From: Fundicoccus culcitae
GTDB taxonomy: Bacteria > Bacillota > Bacilli > Lactobacillales > Aerococcaceae
DNA length: 64,000 bases
Direction of reading: 5' to 3'
Assembly: GCF_024661895.1 (NCBI RefSeq)
Contig: NZ_CP102453.1
Location: 2,728,001 to 2,792,000 of the forward strand
Position numbers and translations under genes: made by a program. The notes under the pieces were generated by a model. That model made no database searches. It was given only the letters and a program-made list of their open reading frames with translations, and was not told where the DNA came from. Positions 1 through 8,002 of this stretch are shown here, in pieces. How positions within the stretch are numbered: the first letter of the stretch is position 1; each line of letters starts with the position of its first letter.

Positions 1-83
1 GTGGAGTAAGAGCTTTTCTGCGCCTATTTTATCGAGACATGCCGCTTTTTTCTAAAAACACCCCCTTCAAAATACCTAAACTA

Positions 84-125
84 AAAATGCCTGCGAGGAA
101 GCATTCCCTTCCCAGCAGGCATTTT
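84..125. terminator. Rho-independent terminator
   Basis: An inverted repeat (arms AAAATGCCTGC and GCAGGCATTTT) encloses a 20-base loop and ends in T-rich DNA on both strands. It lies just past the stop of the minus-strand CsbD gene and can also serve the unseen gene to the left. Bases 1-83 hold no recognisable gene. Confidence 0.8.
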
Positions 126-145
126 AAATAATTTATTTATTTATT

Positions 146-769
146 TTAAAAACGATTGTGGTGGCGATCGACATCGTCAACCTGTGATTGGCTTAAATCC
201 GCTTCAACATCTAAATTAACTCGGCGTGCATCCGCTGCATGTGAATCAGTCAGAACATCCTCTTCCACAACGACATCAGTCGTCTCTTTTTTGGCACTGC
301 TTTCTAACGCATCATCAATCGCATGTTTGGCACGATCCTCAATTTCACGGGCTTCCTCCGTCGCTTTGACCGCTTTTTCACGTTCTGTTTCACGGGCACG
401 TTCGTTTTCCTCGACCGCATTGCGACGCAGTTGTTCAGCTTGGCGGGCGGCTTCTTCTTTCAATTCTTTACCTTGTTGAATCGCATTTTTTAAGTTCTCA
501 TCAGCAGACTGGTTGATACTTTCACGGGTTTCTTGAATTTGACGTTTGACCGCGTCGCCAGCCTCATCAGCACGTTCTTTAGCAGATTCATACAATTCAT
601 CGGCATGACCACGACCCTTTGCAGCAGCTTGCTTTACTTCACCTTCAACTTGTTGAGCGATGCCTTTGGCTTGCGTTTCCGCATCATCCACCGCTTTACC
701 CCAAACTTCTTTAACCTTACCAACGATTTCGTCTTTTTGGCCTTCTAAGTTTTTCCAAGTATCAGTCAT
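146..769 (-). CDS. CsbD-family general stress protein with long helical extension
   Basis: The protein has 207 residues. Residues 1 to about 60 (MTDTWKNLEGQKDEIVGKVKEVWG and on) match the CsbD family, small stress proteins of unknown mechanism that are often induced by the general stress response. The rest is a highly charged, Ala/Glu/Arg-rich stretch without Pro or Gly breaks that should form a long helix or coiled coil, so the protein is about three times the usual CsbD length. The start at 769 is chosen because a GGAGG ribosome site lies just upstream; a longer frame to 910 has no such site and runs into pgsA. There is no signal peptide, so it is probably cytoplasmic. Family call is firm; function is not known. 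Confidence 0.85.
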   Translation of the reverse strand: MTDTWKNLEGQKDEIVGKVKEVWGKAVDDAETQAKGIAQQVEGEVKQAAAKGRGHADELYESAKERADEAGDAVKRQIQETRESINQSADENLKNAIQQGKELKEEAARQAEQLRRNAVEENERARETEREKAVKATEEAREIEDRAKHAIDDALESSAKKETTDVVVEEDVLTDSHAADARRVNLDVEADLSQSQVDDVDRHHNRF

Positions 770-845
770 AGTGTGTTTCCTCCAATAGTATAAAAGTATA
801 ACTATATTATAGCAGAATACGCTTTTATTGACTAATAATATCAAT

Positions 846-1409
846 TTATTTATCGGCAGGTTTTTTGCGTAATTCAATGATAAACCACCGCGTATATGAA
901 ATAAAGGCAAACAATAAACCGACAGCCGTTAAGAACATCAACGTATAAGCGATGCGATGATCCATATTTGGAAAAGCGACTAATAGAATCGAACACGTAT
1001 AAAAAGTTGCGGTCGACACTTTTCCGTACCAAAGCGCTCCGTCCATCACCCGACCTTGACGCAACAATAAGATATCGCAAATAATCAAACTAACTTCTTT
1101 GATAATAAATATTACTACGACAATCCAAATATAATCCCAAGTAAAAACTAAACAAATGATAATGGCTAATTGCGTCAATTTATCTGCAGCCGGATCTAAT
1201 AATTTGCCTAAATCAGTAATCATATTGTAGCGACGTGCAATAACCCCATCTAACCAATCCGTAATCCCCGATAAAATAATCGTGAAAGCAGCCCACAAGT
1301 AGTCTGCATCCGTTTCGGCATTAATGTATTGGTAAATAAATACAGGGATTAAAATAATCCGTAGTAAGGATAACAGGTTAGGGATAGCCAACCAGTCGGA
1401 TTTCTTCAT
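846..1409 (-). CDS. pgsA: CDP-diacylglycerol--glycerol-3-phosphate 3-phosphatidyltransferase
   Basis: PgsA makes phosphatidylglycerol phosphate from CDP-diacylglycerol and glycerol 3-phosphate, the committed step of anionic phospholipid synthesis in the membrane. The 187-residue protein is all transmembrane helices and carries the complete CDP-alcohol phosphotransferase motif D-x2-DG-x2-AR-x8-G-x3-D-x3-D at residues 51-76 (D51, D54, G55, A58, R59, G68, D72, D76). Length matches bacterial PgsA (about 180-195). It lies upstream of the CsbD gene on the same strand, 76 bases away, and that gene may be partly co-transcribed. The ribosome site is weak (GAGAG upstream of the ATG). In many Firmicutes pgsA lies next to cinA/recA; here it does not. 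Confidence 0.95.
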   Translation of the reverse strand: MKKSDWLAIPNLLSLLRIILIPVFIYQYINAETDADYLWAAFTIILSGITDWLDGVIARRYNMITDLGKLLDPAADKLTQLAIIICLVFTWDYIWIVVVIFIIKEVSLIICDILLLRQGRVMDGALWYGKVSTATFYTCSILLVAFPNMDHRIAYTLMFLTAVGLLFAFISYTRWFIIELRKKPADK

Positions 1410-1610
1410 AGCATTCCAACTCTCTTCAGTAAATTAATATAAGAATAGAGTAACATATTAAACTATGAATATTAACTAAAAATCGTCTAATCAGCAAAAA
1501 TATTTATTTGGGTTTAAAAAAACGCCCTTCACTTCGCTAAACAGTTAATTTTTCGAAACAAGTGTGGTACATTTATAGCAATGAAATTAAAGGCACCAAA
1601 GGAGCGGAGT

Positions 1611-2189
1611 ATGAAGTTACTAGAAGAAAAAATTCAAACGAGTGGGAAAGTCATCGAGCCCGATATTCTAAAAGTGGATTCTTTTATCAATCATATGCTA
1701 GACCCCGAATTGATCATGGCGATGGGGGAAGATTTCTATCAGCATTTCAAAGACAAGCCCATAACCAAAATTTTGACTTTAGAAGTTTCAGGGATTGCGA
1801 TCGCTTTTGCGGCGGGGCATTATTTCAAGGTTCCCGTTTTGTTTGCTAAGAAGATTGAATCATTAACCCTAGGCGATGATGTCTACAGCACACAAGTTAT
1901 TTCCTATACAAAACAGAAGGAGTATACCGTTAAAATTAACCGTTCATTTTTAACAGCCGATGACCATGTCTTGATTATTGACGATTTCTTAGCTAAAGGC
2001 GAAGCGCTAAAAGGCTTGTTGGAACTCTGTCGACAAGCTGGTGCAAGCGTTGAAGGCATTGGCATCGCCATTGAAAAAGTTTTTCAAGGCGGCGGCGACC
2101 GCCATCGCCAACAAGGCTACGACGTCTATAGTCAAGCTATGATTGAACGCTTTGAAAACGGCCGAGTTGTTTTTTCACCCCCCCAATAA
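1611..2189 (+). CDS. xpt: Xanthine phosphoribosyltransferase
   Basis: Xpt converts xanthine and PRPP to XMP in purine salvage. The 192-residue protein carries the PRPP-binding motif at residues 120-132 (VLIIDDFLAKGEA) and matches Firmicute Xpt over its length (about 190 residues). I start at 1611, where AAAGGAG lies six bases upstream; an upstream ATG at 1581 would add ten residues but has no ribosome site. In Bacillus xpt is under a purine riboswitch; I see no such structure in the 200 bases upstream. The stop codon lies inside a copy of the dispersed AATAAATACC motif. Followed after 23 bases by a GNAT gene, probably co-transcribed. Confidence 0.95.
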   Translation: MKLLEEKIQTSGKVIEPDILKVDSFINHMLDPELIMAMGEDFYQHFKDKPITKILTLEVSGIAIAFAAGHYFKVPVLFAKKIESLTLGDDVYSTQVISYTKQKEYTVKINRSFLTADDHVLIIDDFLAKGEALKGLLELCRQAGASVEGIGIAIEKVFQGGGDRHRQQGYDVYSQAMIERFENGRVVFSPPQ

Positions 2190-2212
2190 ATACCTCTGCA
2201 AAGGAGTAAATT

Positions 2213-2719
2213 ATGGCATTTATCATTCGAAAACCCTTGCCCGCAGATGCTGAAGCTTTAGCCAAGGTGCATGTGAGTAGTTGGCAGACGAGCTATCAGG
2301 GAATCGTACCAAACCATTTTTTACAATCACTGTCGGTTGAAGATAGACAAAAAAGATTTACCGAAATTATCGCAAACGCTAACCATTTTTTCGTTTTAAC
2401 TGACAACAATCAAATTGTTGGTTTTGTTGGAGGTGGCGAACAACGTCATCCTGCATACGCCAACTACCCAGGTGAAATCTACTCCATCTACTTATACCAA
2501 GAAAGCCAAGGTCATGGTGGCGGGCGACTATTGTTTGAAGCCATGCAACAAAGCTTATTAGAAGCACAACTCAACCCAATGACGGTGGTCGTTTTAAGTA
2601 AAAACGTGTCTGCTATTGCTTTTTATGAGCAAATGGGCGGAAAACCTGTTGGGAAGGATACAATTAATATTGGTGGGGATGATTTTGAGGAAATTATTTA
2701 TGGTTGGGAGTTACACTAA
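2213..2719 (+). CDS. GNAT-family N-acetyltransferase
   Basis: A 168-residue protein with the GNAT fold: an N-terminal strand-helix, beta-4 and acetyl-CoA motif A at residues 89-110 with the pyrophosphate loop QGHGGG (99-104, usual Q/RxxGxG/A), and a C-terminal segment with the typical N-x-x-A-x-x-F-Y-x-x-x-G pattern (KNVSAIAFYEQMGG). It transfers an acetyl group from acetyl-CoA to an amine; the substrate cannot be read from sequence. It lies 23 bases after xpt with a good ribosome site (AAAGGAG) and ends at a strong terminator, so xpt and this gene form a two-gene unit. Confidence 0.88.
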   Translation: MAFIIRKPLPADAEALAKVHVSSWQTSYQGIVPNHFLQSLSVEDRQKRFTEIIANANHFFVLTDNNQIVGFVGGGEQRHPAYANYPGEIYSIYLYQESQGHGGGRLLFEAMQQSLLEAQLNPMTVVVLSKNVSAIAFYEQMGGKPVGKDTINIGGDDFEEIIYGWELH

Positions 2720-2724
2720 ACATT

Positions 2725-2764
2725 AAAAAAGCACTGCTGTTTCATGTCAGACAGCAGTGCTTTC
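2725..2764. terminator. Bidirectional Rho-independent terminator
   Basis: Near-perfect 14-bp stem (AAGCACTGCTGT and ACAGCAGTGCTT) with a ten-base loop, A-run before and T-run after. It sits between the convergent GNAT gene and the minus-strand secreted-protein gene, so it can serve both. Confidence 0.88.
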
Positions 2765-2800
2765 GTGCGTTTGGGCGATCGAGAATTAGTGATATTTAGT

Positions 2801-3598
2801 TTAATAGGCTTCGAGACTTTCTTCAAAGTCAGTCATTTCACCTGTTTGAACGAAGCGATGGGTCGCTTCAAACATGCGGTATTGCGCGTTGCCTAAGATA
2901 TTTTGAAAAGGGGCGCGAACGAAATAGATGATGGCTTCTTCATCAAAAAGGACGATATTTCCCGTTAGGTTTGTAAAACTTGACCCCGTGTGAAGAAAGT
3001 TTGAGGTAATAAATTCGCCATTGTTGAACATTTGCCCCACCCCTGAAATATAGGGTGCAAGACTTTCGTATTTAGCAATGGAAGTTCCAACAATAACGGC
3101 GTGGTCGATGGATTCATCTGAAGGGGGTGTACTGCCAAAGAGTAATTCTAGATTCATAAAGCCCGAATATGCGAGATGGTTGTCAGCGAAAATTAGGACG
3201 ACTTCTGCAGAAGGGGCTTCGCCATACGAATAAATCGAAGTAGTAAGTCCGCTATCATTGACAAATTCTTCATAGTCTCCAGTCAATTCAAGTTCGCTTG
3301 CTTCTTCCATCGTTGTGCCTTCTAAATCTTTGGACGCTAAATCCCGATAGGTGATTTGATCGAGAATAGCTATATATTCCTGAACCGCTTGAGTAGTTGC
3401 TTCTGATATTGAACTATTTAGAACCATATTTGAAAAAACGTAAGCAGGATTTTCAAGCAGCGTTTGTTCATCCAGTGTTTCAACGGTATCTGAACTTTCA
3501 GACTCATCGGCTGTTTGAGCGTAAATAGACTGACGATGACCTACAAAGGCTCCCCCTAATACCATAAGCAAACAGATACTTTTTACCAACGACTTCAT
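2801..3598 (-). CDS. Secreted protein of unknown function
   Basis: The 265-residue protein begins with a signal peptide (residues 1-27, cleavage likely after IYAQ) followed by an acidic Ser/Glu linker and a roughly 220-residue folded domain. No lipobox cysteine, sortase motif or membrane anchor is visible, so it is probably released. The domain resembles the secreted protein encoded at 28036-29016: both have a GTT-x-EE segment followed by a Tyr-rich strand and an I/L-F-x-x-N-x-L-x-Y-x-G pattern, so they look like paralogues. I do not recognise the family. The start has a good ribosome site (AGGAGG, seven bases upstream) and a clear promoter at 3634-3661. Confidence 0.8.
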   Translation of the reverse strand: MKSLVKSICLLMVLGGAFVGHRQSIYAQTADESESSDTVETLDEQTLLENPAYVFSNMVLNSSISEATTQAVQEYIAILDQITYRDLASKDLEGTTMEEASELELTGDYEEFVNDSGLTTSIYSYGEAPSAEVVLIFADNHLAYSGFMNLELLFGSTPPSDESIDHAVIVGTSIAKYESLAPYISGVGQMFNNGEFITSNFLHTGSSFTNLTGNIVLFDEEAIIYFVRAPFQNILGNAQYRMFEATHRFVQTGEMTDFEESLEAY

Positions 3599-3633
3599 TA
3601 AACGACCTCCTAAATGACTTTCTTTTCTATTTT

Positions 3634-3661
3634 AGTATAGCGTTTTCGTGTAACAAAACAA
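3634..3661 (-). promoter_or_regulatory. Sigma-A promoter for the secreted-protein gene
   Basis: On the minus strand a TTGTTT -35 box (3656-3661), a 16-base spacer and a TATACT -10 box (3634-3639) lie about 36 bases before the start codon at 3598. The 404-base gap 3599-4002 otherwise holds only AT-rich DNA and the divergent promoter at 3943. Confidence 0.65.
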
Positions 3662-3942
3662 AATGATATGAATTTAAGAAAAAGCAAATGATAGCTATTT
3701 AAATTAACGGGCTTAAGAAAAAATTAACATTCGTTTAAATTCCGGTGGATGATGTTATCAATATATTGTATAAATCAAAGTTGGGTAAAAAAGGTGTGAA
3801 AAGCTCAATGCTGATTAACTTGGGGATTGAACCGCTTTAAAAAGAATCGAATATTTAAAGTATATATTTTCTTAAAAAATAAAAAATGTAGGGATAAAAT
3901 ACATTGATTTATCAATATATAACCGTTTATTTTAGTACTTAT

Positions 3943-3971
3943 TTGAAATGAAATAAAATTACTTTTATACT
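3943..3971 (+). promoter_or_regulatory. Sigma-A promoter for the amino-acid ABC transporter
   Basis: TTGAAA (3943-3948), 17-base spacer, TATACT (3966-3971). It lies 31 bases before the GTG start of the transporter gene and 272 bases from the divergent promoter at 3661. Confidence 0.72.
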
Positions 3972-4002
3972 ATATATATCTTAAAATTGAGGTGGAATAA
4001 AA

Positions 4003-5460
4003 GTGTATTTTAAAAAAAGAAAGCCCATGGCTTTTCTTAGGATTTTATTTTTTATCGGCTTACTATTTGGATTAAGTATGAAGACATATCAATCGGTTGA
4101 AGCACAAGCGGAAGACACGCCTACTTATACGATTGTCACCGATACATCCTATGCACCCTTTGAATTTATTGATGGGGATGGTGAGTTGGTCGGGATTGAT
4201 ATTGAATTGTTAGCTGCAATTGCTGCCGATCAAGGGTTTGAATATGAATTTGAAATGTTACCCTTTAGTTCGGCTTTACAAGCTCTCGAATCTAATCAAG
4301 CCGATGGCATGATCGCAGGGATGGGGATAACGGAAGAAAGAGAAGCCTCCTTTGATTTCTCAGACCCTTACTTTACCGGTGGATCAATGTTTGCGGTGGA
4401 TGCACGAACAGATATTGAATCCCTAGAAGAGTTACGTGGTGAACGGATTGCTGTAAAAATTGGAACAACAGGCGAGATTATTGCCAATGAGTTAGCCGAA
4501 GAATATGATTTTACAGTAACGGGTTTTGAAGATTCCGTTAATATGTATCAAGAAGTTCAGTCAGGCAATAGTACGGCTGTTATCGAAGATTTTCCTGTGA
4601 TGCAATATGCCGTCAACACGGGTACAGTTGATTTCCGTTTGATTGGCGAAGAAATGGAAGCTATCCCTTTTGGTTTTGCGGTAAATAAAGGCCAAAATGC
4701 GGACTTACTTGCCATGTTTAACCAAGGTTTAGCCAACATTCAAGCGTCAGGTGAGTACGATGCCATTTTAGAACGTTATTTAGGTGAGAATGCTGCCATA
4801 GAAGAAGTGGATAATTCCTTCTTCGGTCAAATTCGGCAAAATTGGCGGGCTTTAGCCAGTGGATTATGGACAACCATTTGGATTACCTTAGTTTCATTTT
4901 CGATTGCGCTTATTCTCGGTATTATTCTAGGTTTAATGCGTAGTGGGACATCTAAACTATTAGCAGGCATTGCCTTAGTCTATATTGATATTATGCGAGG
5001 CGTTCCTTTACTTGTTTTGGCTTTCTTTATTTATTTTGGCGTTCCTTCAGCTTTAGGGATTAACTTTACTGCCCCCGTGGCCGGTATTTTAACCTTAAGT
5101 TTAAATGCGGCCGCCTATGTCGCTGAAAACGTGCGTGGGGGTATTGCAGCCGTTAATAAAGGCCAAGCCGAAGCCAGCCGTAGCTTAGGCTTGAGTTATA
5201 GCACAACGATGCGGAAAATTATTTTGCCACAAGCATTTAAAATAATGATTCCATCATTTATCAATCAATTTGTGATTACCTTAAAAGATACCTCAATCTT
5301 ATCCGTCATCGGTCTGGTCGAATTAACCCAAACGGGTCGTATCATTATTGCCCGTACCTATCAGTCCGGTAGTATGTGGTTAATCATTGGTTTAATCTAT
5401 ATTATCTTGATTACGATCTTAACTAAAATCTCTAACCGTCTAGAAAAGGGGCTAAATTAA
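4003..5460 (+). CDS. Amino-acid ABC transporter, substrate-binding and permease domains fused
   Basis: A 485-residue fusion as seen in GlnP-type uptake systems of Lactobacillales. Residues 1-35 form a signal peptide or anchor, about 40-265 a family-3 periplasmic-type binding domain (TDTSYAPFEF near its start, then DGMIAGMGIT and DFSDPYF), and about 285-485 a HisM/GlnP permease with several membrane helices and the EAA loop (QAEASRSLGLSYSTTMRKIILPQA) that docks the ATPase. The binding domain therefore stays tethered without a lipid anchor. Start is GTG at 4003, eight bases after GAGGTGG; the next ATG at 4027 lacks a site. The ATPase gene follows after three bases. Substrate is most likely glutamine, glutamate or another polar amino acid, which is inference. 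Confidence 0.93.
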   Translation: MYFKKRKPMAFLRILFFIGLLFGLSMKTYQSVEAQAEDTPTYTIVTDTSYAPFEFIDGDGELVGIDIELLAAIAADQGFEYEFEMLPFSSALQALESNQADGMIAGMGITEEREASFDFSDPYFTGGSMFAVDARTDIESLEELRGERIAVKIGTTGEIIANELAEEYDFTVTGFEDSVNMYQEVQSGNSTAVIEDFPVMQYAVNTGTVDFRLIGEEMEAIPFGFAVNKGQNADLLAMFNQGLANIQASGEYDAILERYLGENAAIEEVDNSFFGQIRQNWRALASGLWTTIWITLVSFSIALILGIILGLMRSGTSKLLAGIALVYIDIMRGVPLLVLAFFIYFGVPSALGINFTAPVAGILTLSLNAAAYVAENVRGGIAAVNKGQAEASRSLGLSYSTTMRKIILPQAFKIMIPSFINQFVITLKDTSILSVIGLVELTQTGRIIIARTYQSGSMWLIIGLIYIILITILTKISNRLEKGLN

Positions 5461-5463
5461 ATC

Positions 5464-6192
5464 ATGAGTATTATTGAAGTGAAAGGATTAAAGAAACGCT
5501 TTGGTTCTAATGAAGTATTGAAGGGGATTGATTTAACCGTCGAAGAAGGCGAAGTCGTTTGCATTATTGGTCCCTCTGGGTCAGGCAAATCGACCTTACT
5601 CCGCTGTTTAAACCGTTTAGAAGAAATTCAAGCCGGAACCATCACCATCAAAGACCGTAATATTTCCGGCGATAAAATAAATATCAACAAAATGCGAGAA
5701 AACATTGGGATGGTTTTTCAACATTTCAACCTCTTTCCCCATCTGACCGTTAAAGAAAATATCACCTTAGCCCCTGTTGAACTAGGCAAATTGTCCCAAA
5801 CAGAAGCGGATGAAACGGCCATGCGTTTATTAGCTGACGTTGGTCTGGAGGATAAAAGCCAAGCCTATCCAAACTCACTATCTGGGGGGCAAAAACAACG
5901 GGTCGCCATCGCACGGGCTTTAGCCATGAATCCCGATGTCATGCTGTTCGACGAACCAACGTCCGCACTCGACCCTGAAATGGTCGGTGATGTCTTAAGT
6001 GTTATGCAAGATCTAGCCAAAAACGGTATGACTATGGTGGTCGTTACGCATGAAATGGGCTTTGCCCGTGAAGTCGGCGACCGCGTAGTTTTCATGGATG
6101 GCGGTTATGTAGTTGAAGAAGGCCAGCCAGATGCTATGTTCAACCACCCGCAAGAAGCAAGAACACAAGACTTTTTATCTAAAGTCCTCTAA
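5464..6192 (+). CDS. Amino-acid ABC transporter ATP-binding protein (GlnQ type)
   Basis: A 242-residue ABC ATPase with Walker A (GPSGSGKST, residues 32-40), Q-loop ([14 protein letters not shown]), signature LSGGQKQR, Walker B ([14 protein letters not shown]) and H-loop (THEMGFA). The FNLFPH and EMGFAREV segments are typical of polar amino-acid importers of the GlnQ/ArtP group. It follows the receptor-permease fusion by three bases with overlapping translation signals, so two genes make a full importer. A terminator follows at once. Confidence 0.95.
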   Translation: MSIIEVKGLKKRFGSNEVLKGIDLTVEEGEVVCIIGPSGSGKSTLLRCLNRLEEIQAGTITIKDRNISGDKININKMRENIGMVFQHFNLFPHLTVKENITLAPVELGKLSQTEADETAMRLLADVGLEDKSQAYPNSLSGGQKQRVAIARALAMNPDVMLFDEPTSALDPEMVGDVLSVMQDLAKNGMTMVVVTHEMGFAREVGDRVVFMDGGYVVEEGQPDAMFNHPQEARTQDFLSKVL

Positions 6193-6196
6193 GAAA

Positions 6197-6246
6197 AAAT
6201 ATCACCCCAACTCAGTTCTTAATGCGGGTTAGGGTGATATTTATTT
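6197..6246. terminator. Bidirectional terminator
   Basis: Arms AAATATCACCC and GGGTGATATTT enclose about 24 bases, with T- and A-rich flanks. It closes both the plus-strand transporter operon and the minus-strand DegV gene. The right arm includes an exact GATATTTATT copy of the dispersed decamer (6236-6245). Confidence 0.78.
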
Positions 6247-6248
6247 AA

Positions 6249-7118
6249 TTAGAAGGTGGCTTGCACTAAAATACCCATGCCTTTAGCACCTTTACCGCCG
6301 TGTGAACCAAGCACAGGTGTAAGGTAGCCATGGCGAATCGTGATTTCAGGATGCTCCGCCTGAAGCTCATCACTAAAAGGCTTCAACTCATCCCAAGCAT
6401 CCCCATGCGCAAAGGCAATCTTAATTTTGCCAGGGTATTCCGCTAAGGCTTCTTCCACGATTTGTTTAAAGCGGCGTAACAAACGTTTTTGACCACGAAT
6501 TTTTTCAAACGTCGTAATTTTGCCTTCATCATTAAAATATAAAATAGGGTAAATATTTAAATTACTACCGAAAAAGGACTCGAAGGAGTTGACACGGCCC
6601 CCTTTTTTGAGCGTTTCATAGTCTTCAATCGCTACATAAATCACCGACTTATCCACAACCCATTTTAGTTTTTCCCCAATTGTGTCAATATCTAAACCAG
6701 CTTCCACCATCTTCATGGCCTGAATTAACATATCTTCCATCAAATAGGACGTGCCTTTCGAATCAATGATACGAACATCCAAATCACTCGCTAAATTCGT
6801 CAGGGCTTGGTGAGCCGTTTGCATGGTTCCACTAATCCCTGATGAAATAAATATCCCGATGATGGTGTCGTAATCTTTCTTCTTAATGTCTTCCACAATC
6901 TCCACATAGTCAGACGGTTCTGGTTGCGACGTGCTAGGCAAAATTTTTCTATCAGCCAAACTATTATAAAATAACTTCATCGTATCATTATCCGTTGTGT
7001 CATCAAATGTTTGACCATCCGGAAGATTTATTTTGAGCGTAACAGTATAGACATCAGGATGATTAGCAAGTTCATGACTTAAACCGGCGGAACTATCAAT
7101 TACATAAGCTACTTTCAT
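6249..7118 (-). CDS. DegV-family fatty-acid-binding protein
   Basis: The 289-residue protein matches the DegV family: N-terminal VIDSSAGLS, an STSQPEPSDY segment that shapes the lipid pocket, the SSGISGTMQTA loop, and a C-terminal HGYLTPVLGSHGGKG that resembles the family's closing GPVIGTHxGPG. DegV/FakB proteins bind long-chain fatty acids in the cytoplasm; FakB types present them to the kinase FakA for phosphorylation before phospholipid synthesis. No fakA lies nearby, so the exact partner is not shown here. The start has GGAGT seven bases upstream. Monocistronic between a shared terminator and repeat island 1. Confidence 0.9.
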   Translation of the reverse strand: MKVAYVIDSSAGLSHELANHPDVYTVTLKINLPDGQTFDDTTDNDTMKLFYNSLADRKILPSTSQPEPSDYVEIVEDIKKKDYDTIIGIFISSGISGTMQTAHQALTNLASDLDVRIIDSKGTSYLMEDMLIQAMKMVEAGLDIDTIGEKLKWVVDKSVIYVAIEDYETLKKGGRVNSFESFFGSNLNIYPILYFNDEGKITTFEKIRGQKRLLRRFKQIVEEALAEYPGKIKIAFAHGDAWDELKPFSDELQAEHPEITIRHGYLTPVLGSHGGKGAKGMGILVQATF

Positions 7119-7259
7119 ACTCGACTCCTTTGTGAATTTTTATATTCTTATTATAGCGTTTTAACCTACTATTGATAAGTCATTTGATGCATTTATTACA
7201 ATTTTGCCCATTAAATATCATCGGTTTCACCTATTCATCCTTTAACTAAATATCACTGC

Positions 7260-7885
7260 GATAAACTATTTATCTTGTTTGCTTGTTCGATAGTTTGACG
7301 AACTGTATTTATGTAGTTCGTTGGCTACTCGAAGCAAACTTTCTTACTTCGATTGAGATTCGAAGCTAACTTTTTTGTAGCGAGGAAAAGTTTTAAGCTA
7401 GGAAAGGAAGGTGTGAGTTCATTTCAAATACAGCAGCGTGAGAGAGATAACATCGTAAGTGGGAAGTGAAGAACCGTCATTTCGAACTTATGTGGGCGCA
7501 CACATATTCGGGCATTTGTTGTGAGCGTGACCCTAAATGGGAAATGTGTGACCCTTAAATAAACTACAAATTAGGCTATTCGGTCATGAAATTAGGTATT
7601 TGGTGACCGATTAGCTTTATTTCATGTTTGCTCACTTCCCGCTTACTAACATCCATATAGTTTGGTGGCGAAGCCCAACTCGCTCTCCGCCATCAATTAA
7701 GTTTGGTGGCGAAGCCCAGCTCGCTCCTCGCCATCAATCAAGTTTGGTGGCGAAGCTTAACCCGCTCTTCGCCATCAATCAAATTAGGTGGCGAAGCCTA
7801 ACCGCCTCCTCGCCACCCGTTAATTTTGGTGGACTTATCTTCCTCGTTTGACTGGCTATGCCAACCGTTGAGGGCAGGGGTATTT
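7260..7885. repeat. Intergenic repeat island 1 (mosaic)
   Basis: No gene is supported between 7119 and 8002; the 75-residue frame at 7624 is read through repeats. In order: a core GTAAGTGGGAAGTGA (near 7454), a family C unit (GCGCACACATATTCGGGCA, near 7496), a reversed core-like GGGAAATGTG (near 7539), a family B dyad (AGGCTATTCGGTCA and TGACCGATTAGC, 7572-7614), an inverted core TCACTTCCCGCTTAC (near 7632), then the tandem family F array. It ends with a GGTATTTATT copy (7879-7888). The same families recur in islands 2-6. Confidence 0.75.
7661..7824. repeat. Tandem array, family F, four 41-bp units
   Basis: Units start at 7661, 7702, 7743 and 7784, exactly 41 bp apart, each beginning TTTGGTGGCGAAGCCC or a close variant and ending in CGCCATCAATCAA. 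Each contains a dyad (CTTCGCCA and TGGCGAAG). Part of a fifth unit follows. Single diverged copies of the same family lie at 25679-25698 and 33609-33660. Confidence 0.85.
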
Positions 7886-8002
7886 ATTATAAAGGGGTGC
7901 ATTATTAGAATTTGGAGAGAAAAAGATTAGAATACCATTTGGAAACATGATATACTGAGATAACAAAAAAATAATTTTTCATAAAGAATTGGAGGTAAGA
8001 CG

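Noticed and set aside
146-910. 254-residue version of the CsbD-family protein
   Set aside because: The first 47 residues run into pgsA, lack a ribosome site, and precede a good start at 769.
1440-1610. Purine riboswitch before xpt
   Set aside because: The conserved purine aptamer stems and loops are not found; only a weak PurR-box-like TTTTCGAAAC is seen near 1552.
3800-3840. Possible ten-codon leader peptide before the amino-acid transporter
   Set aside because: ATG at 3809 starts a short frame after AAGGTGTG, but it lies upstream of the clear promoter at 3943, lacks a run of one amino acid and has no attenuator-like structure after it.
7661-7824. Tandem 41-bp arrays taken as CRISPR arrays
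   Set aside because: The whole unit is repeated with scattered changes; there are no unique spacers between constant repeats, and no cas genes are near. The same holds for the arrays at 11029, 20050, 23021 and 32590.
7624-7851. 75-codon frame in island 1
   Set aside because: It reads through the 41-bp units in shifting frames, has no ribosome site and no counterpart in the other islands.
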